From positions 3,998,001 to 4,062,000 of the forward strand of contig OU015650.1 in assembly GCA_907165275.2 (NCBI GenBank): 64,000 nucleotides of DNA. The letters run 5' to 3'. The position numbers and the translations under genes are program-made. The notes under the pieces are model-generated. The model worked only from the letters and a program-made list of their open reading frames with translations. It did not search any database and was not told the DNA's origin. Below, piece by piece: positions 55,650 through 64,000 of this stretch. This stretch comes from Zygaena filipendulae. Its lineage: Eukaryota > Arthropoda > Insecta > Lepidoptera > Zygaenidae. Every line of letters starts with the position of its first letter. Positions within the stretch are counted from its first letter, which is position 1.

Positions 55650-57540
55650 TATATAGATAGATAGATGTTTTTGTGTTTGGTAATAAAATTGTCTTTCTGT
55701 ACTGTCTGTGTGTGTGTGTGTGCACTAAAGTACCTATATTTGATTTGATGGTATTGTAGATGTATCTTAATAAATAAATAAGTTATTCATACAGTAATGT
55801 AACTTAGATAAGTGGAAAACCATATAAAAACAAGAATTATGTTTTTTATTGCATTTTTAATGCTTTTAGGTACAAGTGCACTCAATTTTTTTAAAACGTA
55901 TAGATATTCGTAACCGTCTTTGAGTATATGTATCTATAATTAAAAATTATTAATTAGTGCTGTGCTTACATCAATTAAGAACGGCTAAACGTTTTGTTTT
56001 TTTTAAAGGTTAGGTATTAATAATCCGAATAGGATTTCTAAAGAAATAATTTTTTTAAGAGTTGCCTGGAAAATTGTTAAATTCGGGAAAAATTTAAAGT
56101 GTTTAAATAAAATAATATTAATAACACGTTACTAGGTATTGTAAATGTATTTAACGGACAGGACAAAGTCCGGTCAAATCGGCTAGTTAAATATAAATGT
56201 TAAATTAATTTTTTTTTTTTATCTATATTAGTATCGGACTTGTAATAGAAGTGATAATTAATATATAAACTAGTAATTTTCAAGTAATTGTGTATTTTCC
56301 TCGTCCATCATCTTCCATTGCACAGAAAACCCCATTGGATGTGACGTTGGCGATGTGCAATGTATCGCCATTAATTATTTATGCATACTCCTACGGAATT
56401 AAAAGGACTGGACACAAAATTCTGACGTAAAGTAGGTAATAAGCAAGCAAGGTAAGTAGGTAATTGCTTTCAGCAATATAGGTCGCCTCATTGTACGTAT
56501 CCATACGTTTCTGTGTTTTGTAAATATTGTGTCTTCTACTGTGTGTGCAATAAAGTATATTTGATTTGATTTGTACCTACGTAAACATTCGAAATATTAT
56601 AATATTTCCGTGAGATTTTAAAATATCTACAGGACTATTTAGAAAGGAAGCATGATGCGAGCAGCATCCATGACAACTGTGTCGAATTTTCCTTTGTACC
56701 TAGTAACATGTATGTTAATAATTATAGACATCTAGCTGTAGGTACTGAGCAAATAATCACTACGTTTTAAGAGTAGGCACTTCCATACAAATCGCTGAAC
56801 CGATCTATGTAAGCATTTTGTGCCAACCTTGCCAATGTAATGTATGACGCGGTCTTACAAACTTGGTTAAGTATTCCAATGTTGGTAAAGAAGTTCGCGC
56901 ATAAAACCATAGTAATTTTTCCGTCAAGGGAGTGCCGCTGGCCTGGCTGTAGGTACCCGTTTAGGTCGCTATGCCTCTTTTGGTTTTTTTTCTGCGCTCG
57001 CGTGCAACAATCGGGTTTTTTGATTATTATTGTTGCTAATCATACTGGCTGAGATAAGTTGTTTTTTATTATTATATTTTTTTTAATAACAGCATTCTAA
57101 ATAATAATAAAACCCTTTTTTATAAAACTCTAAATTGATAAATTTTAATATATTTTGGATATTTATTTTAAAAAAGCCCCTTTCGTTAGCAGTCCCACCT
57201 CTTCCTGCGGCTACAATTAATTATTTTTCATTAATTTTGGAGTTTCCCCGGGAATACTGGAATAAAAAGTACCTACCATAAGTACTTTTCTGTACCCCTG
57301 ACAACGTGTATGCTAAATTTCATGATTCGGTTGAGTAGTTGAGCCGTAAAAGCGTAAAAAACAAAGTCACATTCGCAATTATAATATTAGTTAGGATTCA
57401 TTTGTAATGTTTTGAGCCTAGAGCTATACCTGCCGATATCATAGTTCCCTGATGAAACGCGCGCTTGTGACGTCACAATGTTTACTGCTCCTCATCAACA
57501 CAAGCAACCGATATAGGCGTTTGTCTTCTATTCTATTATA
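55650..57540. other. Intergenic, repeat remnants only
   Basis: Two segments end with a similar tail, GCACTAAAGTACCTATATTTG at about 55719-55750 and GCAATAAAGTATATTTGATT at about 56547-56570. They look like 3' ends of one retroelement family with a built-in AATAAA. A degraded Helitron-like copy lies at about 57225-57385. No convincing gene. Confidence 0.45.
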
Positions 57541-57549
57541 ATATATCAG

Positions 57550-57955
57550 CCTGCTTAGCCAAGTTCACAATCTGTATAATCGTTAACGCATAGAAAACTA
57601 AGCAACTGAAAATTTAACTTTTGTTTGGCCGATTTTACGTGACTAACGGCCGCACTCAGAGTTGACTTTAATGATTACTTAGTTAAGTATAGATTTTTAA
57701 AACAAAACTGCCGCAATCAGGCAAGTTTAATAAATTAATGTTGATTGGCATTTAACTTATTAAGTTGCATCTCATTAAATGCTAATTAACATTAATTACT
57801 GCCCGTCTCCGATTGCGGCAGTTTTGTTTTAAAAATCTATACTTAACTAAGTAATCATTAAAGTTGACTCTGAGTGCGGCCGTAAGTCACATGACAATTC
57901 ATTCCTTAGTTATCTATGCTTTTACGATTATAGATTGTCAACTTGGCTAAGGGGG
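57550..57955. mobile_element. MITE of the CCCCTTAGCC family carrying a nested MITE
   Basis: The left end CTTAGCCAAGTTCACAATCT and right end AGATTGTCAACTTGGCTAAG are inverted over roughly 55 bases (TAATCGTTAACGCATAG / CTATGCTTTTACGATTA). With the 236-bp insert and one TAA removed, the two halves join in a continuous element about as long as the copy at 11062-11239. Confidence 0.75.
57647..57882. mobile_element. Harbinger-like MITE (236 bp) nested in another MITE
   Basis: Starts CGGCCGCACTCAGAG and ends CTCTGAGTGCGGCCG, with TAA on both sides (57644-57646 and 57883-57885). The target is TTTTACGTGACTAA inside the CCCCTTAGCC element. Confidence 0.85.
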
Positions 57956-58930
57956 CAGTGGTACGATACATGACCAAACATTCCGCACACAGTATCCGGT
58001 TTATGGGAATAACCAGACGTAATTGTATCTATTCGTGTGGATTAAAAAAAAAAATGTTTACCCATATTCATAATTTTTGCTATATTTTACATAAAAAAAG
58101 TTAACCTGTTTTTTAAATATTATTCTTTCACATTTTAATACCACAGAGGCACGGGTAGAGTTATTTAATACTAGGCAATAGTTTCAATAATAAGCGGTTG
58201 AGTCTTTCAGCACACCTGTAAGAAGACTTCTTCCAAATAAAATTACCAAATACAAACTATGAAGTTACTCTTCACACGATACACGTTCAAACAGATAAAT
58301 AGACAAATTTTAATTTTCTATAAAATCTAAATTGTATGATATAATAAGTATGTCGTAGACAAATTATATAATTGGCCTATTTAAAAACAGCCGGCATTTA
58401 GTATAATAATGAGTACAAAAAAGCGTTGCGGTTAGTACAGAAAGTTTTACTCTTGCGTGATCACAGTTGAAACCTATATCCTAATCTAGCATGTACGAGG
58501 GGTACTCGGAAATACGGAAGCTGTTAAAAAAGCAGCATCTCTCCCCGGCAGAACACCAAGCCAGCACTGCAAACGGATGAATTATGCATTTGCGTGCGAC
58601 ATGATATTTGTATGTAGATTATATAATACTAGCTGTCCGCCGCGGTTTCACCCACGGTAATTTCGGAGTTCCCGCGGGAATTTCATTATATCTATTGGTG
58701 AAAACCGTATGAAAATCCGTTGCGTAGTTTTATGATCTAAGCATACATAGGGACAGCGGGAAGCCACTTTGTTTATACTAGGTACGAGTATGTAGTGACA
58801 TACGCATCTAAGTAGACCGTCACGGTCTCCTTTGTTACAACGTCACCGTAGGCGTTCCGTAAAACGAAATAAGTATAGTTGTCAATTAAGCGATTCTCGC
58901 AAGCCGTGACGTCACACCGGTGGCGTCTTC
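57956..58930. other. Upstream region of the Gly-rich gene
   Basis: AT-rich spacer. It contains a minus Helitron-like copy at about 58629-58780 (CTAGCTGTCCGCCGCGGTTTC). The last 100 bases before the TATA box are more GC-rich (GTGACGTCACACCGGTGG), as expected for a promoter-proximal region. Confidence 0.5.
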
Positions 58931-58937
58931 GAAGATG

Positions 58938-58945
58938 TATAAATA
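58938..58945 (+). promoter_or_regulatory. TATA box of the Gly-rich secreted protein gene
   Basis: TATAAATA 40 bases upstream of the first ATG, with GCCAGTA initiator-like sequence at about 58969-58975. This implies a very short 5' leader of only about 6-10 bases. Confidence 0.75.
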
Positions 58946-58977
58946 AGTTAGCGGCGTAGTGTCCTGCGCCAGTAAAC

Positions 58978-61900
58978 ATGATGGGACGAAGGAGTGTAGT
59001 GGTGAGCGTGTTGGCTCTCGCCGCGTTCGCGTGTGCGGCTCCGTCTATAGCGGACAACACCCTAGACGGTGGGGAGAGGATAGTCCTGGTGGCTCCCGTG
59101 CTCGCCCCGCCGCGGATGTCGAAGACTCACGCCACGGTCCGGTCCCGGCAGTTCCCCATACTGATCCTTTTGGCGCCGAAGGACTACCCAGAGAGCGCGC
59201 GGTCGGACGCCGAACCGAAAGCCTTGGATGGACACCACCAGCAACCTATTTATGTTCAGGTACGAATCGCATTTAACTCACGCTGGATGCGGCAGTAAAA
59301 AATGTCAATCTCTAATTTTTTATATCGACTATAAAAGCAAAGAGTTATTTTACGCCCTTAATCCTTAGATATACACTTGTTGTTGTTTACATTAATTGTA
59401 ACCTATAATAATAAACCATAAAGTAGTTCTGGCTAGAAATCAGCGCTACCTATGCTGTCAGTGCAGTGCACTCGTATCCCTGCATGTGGTTCTATTCGTA
59501 TTAAATGGTTTTCTTAAAAATACTTTTGCTAAATCTGGTTCTGAATCGTATACGTTGAAATTAATTGTGTGTCTATCTCAACACATAATTTCATTATTTT
59601 ATTTTATTACATTCTTATTTATGTAGGTACAAATTATGCAAATCATACCCATCCATGGTAATAACCCCCAATAATAATCAATAATCATAATTAGCCTTTT
59701 TTAATTACAGACACGTATTATATTTTTTCTCGTTCTTCGGAAGTAATAATTTTACATCATATATATCGTTATGTAATAAAATTGTTATTACCTACTTCAA
59801 TTATATCTTTTAATGGTTTTATTCGTGTTTGATAGATGTTTATGCGATAACGTAGCTGTGACCAATAAAACATTTTTCGCAAATGCTCGCTCTTATCTTT
59901 TGAAAGGAACAATGTGAAGTTTTATTGTTATTAATGTTTCTGTTTTTCTTTACTAATTAAAATTTTGTTTATTAATCGACAGAAACTAGAAGATCAAGAG
60001 AGAAAAGAAGATACGAACACCCAAAATAAACAGCACAGAGAGAAACGACACTTGTTCGGCAAACTTGGTTTCGGCATTGGTCTCGGCGGGGGTGGTTTTG
60101 GCGGTGGAGGTGGCGGGGGCGGCTGGGGTGGCGGTTTCGGGGGTGGTGGCTACGAGGGCGGCGGCGGCGGCAGCGGCTGGGGTGGTGGCTACGGAGGTGG
60201 TGGCTACCAGGGCGGCGGCGGCGGTGGTTACCAAGAGCGTCCCGTGACAGTGTACGTCGTTGAAAAAGGTTTGTATTTAAAAAAGCATTGGTGTTCCCTA
60301 GGCAGGCGCGAATTTAAGGGGGGCATGGGGGGCAGTGGGTAAATTTGCCCCCCACCCCCCCTGAGGACTAGATTAGGTACTTTAATCAGACCGCATAAAA
60401 ACCAAAATTGCCTATCCTAATTTACCGAGATTTTTTTTCTAAGTGTTAAGGGCAGGACAAATGTTGCTTGTAGTACCTAGGTATAATATGCAAAGTTTCA
60501 TTGAGATCCATTTAGTTTAGTTTTTACATGATAGGTGTTTAAACACACCGACAAATACATAGATATAGATAACAGACATATCCAAAAATGATGCAATGAA
60601 CAGGTACCTACTATTCTTTATAAAAATATTTCCAATGTACAAACACACCAAGACTATAATGTTATTATAGGTACCTATGTATAGATTACAGTCTTTATTG
60701 CCAATTAAATTCTTAAACGGGTTATAAATTTATAATCCGACAGGTTTATAAATATATTCCGGATACCAAAGACCTCCTCTTGCCAAAGTTTTTAAATCCT
60801 TTTTTGCATGCAAATGACTATTTGCATGTAAAAAAAAAGTAAATCTGAACGACGGACATACATATATCTACAAATGGACATAGATAAGCAATAGAGTGTT
60901 AACTCGCACTGGAGAAATTTTGAGTAAAATAAGTTTTAAAATTATAGCGCCATTTTGTGTCAACATTTTTAAGTCCAATATTTAGTTACATATTTAAACA
61001 ATCTAATAAGCTAAATACATAATTAAAAAACGTTCTATAACTTTCAATAAATCGTTCTGAATCAATAACTTCGTTTTGTGGGTTAACAAGTTATTGCTTA
61101 TCTGCGTCCAAATATCGCTCCCCAATAACTACATATTTTATATTAGCATTGAATGATTATAAAAATGGAAATTTTAAACTTCCAGAACACCATAATCATC
61201 ACCACCATGGTGGTGGTGGGTACGGAGACGGTTATAGTAACGGAGGCGGCGGTGGCTATGGCGGTGGGTATGGCGGTGGCTATGGCGGTGGCTATGGTGG
61301 TGGCTCTGGCGGTGGCTATGGCGGTGGCTATGGCGGTGGCTATGGCGGTGGCTATGGAGGAGGTGGTGACTATGGCAGTCATGGGTATCAGAACTCAGGT
61401 CACAGCGGGGCTCAAGCCACTGCAACCGCGACGGCGACAGCTCATGCCACCGCATCTGCATCCGCGTGAGTATTCCGATCTGCAGTTACTATCAATAAAA
61501 TTTAAACCATATTTCAAAAGCATCAAACGCTCGATTCGATATTATTGTTGTACCTACATTTATTAACATATTTAAATGTATTATGTCGGAATTTCTTATA
61601 AATAGAGTAAATCATATGAATATTTTAACTAGTTACGTAGGTACGTATATAAAGTCCTTATACTCGTAAATACGGTAAGTTAATTTTTGTCAAACGAGAA
61701 AAAAAAATGAAATCAGAAATTGAATATTTTGAACTAAATAATCTTAATGAAATGAATGAAATCAAATTGATTCGTAACGACAATAAATTTCAATTTAGTA
61801 GATATTATCTATGATGATTGATGATTAATTAATAACATCATTGACAATTAGGTATCAAGTCATAATGCTTGTTTACAATATTACCGGAATTACCTGCAAG

Positions 61901-62071
61901 CCTTCTGGTGTTGCAGATGTCTATGGGCGGCGATAATCACTTACCATAAGGTGTACTACTTGCCCGTTTGCCCCCTATGACATAAAGAAAAAAAAACTAT
62001 TGAATTTAAATGAAAATTTTAATTGTTAATTTCGTATATTTTTTTTTCTTTTTAGGTATAAACGGCGTTAA
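58978..62071 (+). CDS. Secreted Gly-rich protein with RxKR site, 4 exons (300 aa)
   Basis: Exons 58978-59259, 59983-60268, 61147-61465 and 62056-62071 join in phases 0, 1 and 2 and end YKRR-stop. Exon 1 encodes a signal peptide (MMGRRSVVVSVLALAAFACA) and the same core as the 101-aa gene (IVLVAPVLAPP at 35-45, FPILILLAPKD, QQPIYVQ). Exon 2 gives a charged stretch and REKR at residues 113-116, a furin-type cleavage site, then HLFGKLGFGIGLGGGG and Gly-rich units with Trp, Tyr and Phe (GGWGGGFGGGGYEGG). Exon 3 has a His cluster (EHHNHHHHGG), GGGYGGGY repeats and an Ala/Thr/Ser tail (QATATATATAHATASASA). The exon 2 donor, GTTTGT, is weak. The model predicts a propeptide released from a Gly-rich mature chain, perhaps structural (silk or cuticle) or antimicrobial; this is inference. 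AATAAA follows at 62206. Confidence 0.78.
59260..59982 (+). other. Intron 1 of the Gly-rich gene
   Basis: AT-rich, without transposon ends that I can recognise. Confidence 0.55.
60269..61146 (+). other. Intron 2 of the Gly-rich gene
   Basis: Carries a G-run/C-run inverted segment at 60317-60362 (AAGGGGGGCATGGGGGGCAG, then GCCCCCCACCCCCC) and a MITE at 60876-61109. Confidence 0.55.
60876..61109. mobile_element. MITE with GGACATAGATAAGCAATA ends, second copy (234 bp)
   Basis: Ends GGACATAGATAAGCAATAGA and TTATTGCTTATCTGCGTCC. The interior (GTTTTAAAATTATAGCGCCA) is nearly the same as at 44917-45152. The right end lies 38 bases from exon 3 of the Gly-rich gene. Confidence 0.65.
61905..61998 (+). 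repeat. 3' end of a non-LTR element
   Basis: GGTGTTGCAGATGTCTATGG and CGGCGATAATCACTTACCAT, then a short A-rich tail (CATAAAGAAAAAAAAAC). This tail sequence is one that I recognise as common in moth genomes. It lies in intron 3 of the Gly-rich gene. Confidence 0.5.
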
Positions 62072-62205
62072 GAAAACTACTACCCACCATGGGATTCGTG
62101 TTAAAGACAATATTTTGTGGCCAGTGTTAAGAGTTTTAATTCTATTAGTATTAATGCCTGCTACGATATGTAACAAACGTTAGTTTGTTTGTACATACAT
62201 TTTGG

Positions 62206-62211
62206 AATAAA
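62206..62211 (+). promoter_or_regulatory. AATAAA poly(A) signal of the Gly-rich gene
   Basis: AATAAA 135 bases after the TAA stop. Confidence 0.65.
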
Positions 62212-62315
62212 GCCTTAAACATCGCGAGATAACCGTCGTGTTGTTGATTTATTTATTGTGATTAAAAAAAAATATGACATTGTGTTAATTTGCCGAGGTT
62301 TTTTATTGAACGACA

Positions 62316-62498
62316 ACCTGTTCCCTGCGGTTTTACCCGTGTTAATTTCGGAGTACCTACCTACCCGTAGGAATTCTAGGATAAAAAGTAAGTAAGTATA
62401 CTAGGTACTTCTGAAAACGTGTGTGAAAAATTTTATGATGTCGTTACTCAATGCTTGACAACATAACAAACAGACAAACTCACATCCGCATTTATAAT
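62316..62498 (-). repeat. Helitron-like copy, degraded
   Basis: CAACCTGTTCCCTGCGGTTTT at the hairpin end and ACTCACATCCGCATTTATAA at the far end. Confidence 0.5.
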
Positions 62499-62502
62499 AT
62501 GA

Positions 62503-62700
62503 CTAGCTGTCCCTCGCGGTGTCACCCGTGATAATTTCGAAGTTCCCGCGGGAATTCCTGGATAAAATATATGTATAAACATTCCTCTTGAATCCCTATA
62601 GGTACAGGCTATCTATTGGTGAAAACCGCATGAAAATCCGTTCAGTAATGTTTGAGTTTATCGCGAACAGACAGACGGACGTGGCGGGAGACTTTTATGT
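62503..62700 (-). repeat. Helitron-like copy, abutting the previous one
   Basis: CTAGCTGTCCCTCGCGGTGTC at the hairpin end, then AAAACCGCATGAAAATCCGT. Same subfamily as 44226 and 58629. Confidence 0.5.
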
Positions 62701-62848
62701 AGATATAATATGAAAGGATATTAGAATTGCATTGCATAAATGCATTAATTTTACATATTATCAAAAGAAATTCAAGTTATACATCTATAGGTAAGATGAA
62801 ACAATTAAAAAGCGATTCCATAATATTCTTGTATCTACGATCTTTAAA

Positions 62849-62925
62849 CTAGCTGTTCCCCGCGGTTTCACTAGCTGATGCGGATTTCGAAGTTCCCGCA
62901 GCAATTCCCGAACAAAAATTAATAA
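62849..62925 (-). repeat. Helitron-like end fragment
   Basis: CTAGCTGTTCCCCGCGGTTTC followed by only about 50 bases of recognisable body. Confidence 0.45.
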
Positions 62926-62929
62926 TAAT

Positions 62930-64000
62930 TATTTTTTCTTTTTTTCAATTTATTGGGTTAATAAACAGTGTGTACAATAAATACTTATTAACTTACTTGG
63001 CTAAATTTACCAATTGTACCACCAAAACCATTAACCACAAGTTACTAGAAAAAAAAATATTGAGAAGTGGTTGTGCATTTACAAAATTTATACGTTTAGT
63101 TCGAAGTTTAAAGCTAACTGTATTACCTATCCGTTTTACAAGTTAAAAGTTACCACGGAGCACATCCAGTAACATACTCCAACACGATAAATTAATAATT
63201 ATGAGCTCCGTCCCAAACCTTTACGTGGATGATCTCTTTTAAGGTTAAGGTTAGCTGTACCTCGCGGTTTCAGACGCATTAATTTCGGAGTTTCCGCTGT
63301 AATTCCGGATTACAATAAGCCTATGTTTACTCAGTGATAATGTAGCTTTCTAGGTAAAAACTTGGGTGAAATAATTTTTGAAATCGGTCCAGTTGTTTTT
63401 GAGTTAAATCGTAACAAACAAACAAAAAATCAAATCTTATAGTCTTTATAATATGAGTATAGATACCTAGGTATATATAATCTGAATCTCGGAAATCTCG
63501 GAAACGGCTCCAACGATTTTCATGAAATTTAGTATGCAGGGGGTTTCGGGGGCGATTAATCAATCTAGCTAGCTAAGTTTTAATTTATTTTTTTATCAAG
63601 AACCTTCACAGGCGTAGGTACCTACACACACGCACACAGAGAGAAACCCACCAAAGTTTCATACTAATCGGATCAATGGTTTAGGAACGCATTGAAGACA
63701 AACAGACAAACATTAATATTTGAAACATTCATAATATTGAAAATGACCGTGAGTAGGTAAAGAACATGCTGTAGCCAATAATAATAATTAATTGATGGAA
63801 AATATAATTACATCTTTCCAACAGCTATAGGTAGATACCTATCTATTTTTTAGCAAACAAAGAACAGGTAAGTATTCAAAGCGGATCTTCTTAATGATGA
63901 CGATGACGTAAGCAACCACAAAGTAAGCTCGAGTCTAGTAAATACTTATATACCTTTATACAGGTAGATATCTTTCATGCTAATATTAGGTATACATGTA
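62930..64000. other. Downstream spacer with degraded repeats, no gene seen
   Basis: Contains a degraded minus Helitron-like copy at about 63253-63460 (TTAGCTGTACCTCGCGGTTTC) and AT-rich sequence to the window end. No coding frame is convincing. Confidence 0.45.

Noticed and set aside
59986..60247. Ala/Thr- and Val/Ala-rich frames overlapping exon 2 of the Gly-rich gene
   Set aside because: They arise from GGC/GGT repeats read in other frames. The Gly frame joins its neighbours in phase and contains the RxKR site.
61174..61461. Minus-strand open frame with many Ser-His-Arg repeats opposite the Gly-rich exon
   Set aside because: It is the mirror of the GGNGGNTAY codon repeats of the plus-strand gene, and has no splice partners, promoter or signal of its own.

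Overview
The window looks like nuclear DNA of a moth or butterfly (Lepidoptera). It is AT-rich, with intron-split genes using GT-AG splice sites, TATA boxes and AATAAA signals. It is heavily loaded with repeat types I associate with lepidopterans: tRNA-derived SINEs, very many short elements ending in a CCGCGG hairpin plus CTAG, several MITE families and non-LTR fragments. No prokaryotic, phage or CRISPR structure is present. Species cannot be told from the sequence alone.

Bases 1-29,300 hold a minus-strand cluster of three seroin-family genes (small secreted silk proteins). In transcription order they are a two-domain gene (29283 to 16919, 7 exons, 203 aa by my model), a compact 86-aa gene (11852 to 10340) and a 115-aa gene (8086 to 167). 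I built the exons by hand. In all three the reading phases join without a gap, and two of them share the intron phase order 1-2-0. The two-domain gene appears to be an internal duplication of a three-exon cassette. The 9-kb intron between its halves carries an almost complete non-LTR retrotransposon (about 20640-24913) and a copia remnant (18384-19206).

Bases 33,800-37,750 hold a plus-strand three-exon gene for a secreted Ser/Gly/Ala-rich, silk-like protein. After a repeat-rich stretch comes a structurally intact copia LTR retrotransposon (45356-49887). It has LTRs that look identical by eye, a 5-bp target duplication and a 1316-codon open polyprotein, so it inserted very recently.

Bases 53,500-62,200 hold two plus-strand paralogues of a small secreted family I do not recognise. 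The first is a 101-aa two-exon protein. The second is a 300-aa four-exon protein that has the same first exon and intron position and then adds an RxKR cleavage site, long Gly-rich tracts, a His cluster and an Ala/Thr tail. Seroins, a silk-like protein and this pair are all short, secreted and low-complexity, which suggests a silk-gland or cocoon/cuticle neighbourhood. That functional link is inference.

Most of the remaining sequence is transposon-derived. It includes Harbinger-like hairpin MITEs with TAA duplications (one nested inside another MITE), at least three further MITE families, a 1.3-kb TA-flanked element with repeated CGTAC motifs, a GC-rich retroelement with a 16-bp target duplication, SINEs and about 25 Helitron-like copies. 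Exon coordinates come from reading splice signals by eye and need transcript data; boundaries of degraded repeats are approximate.
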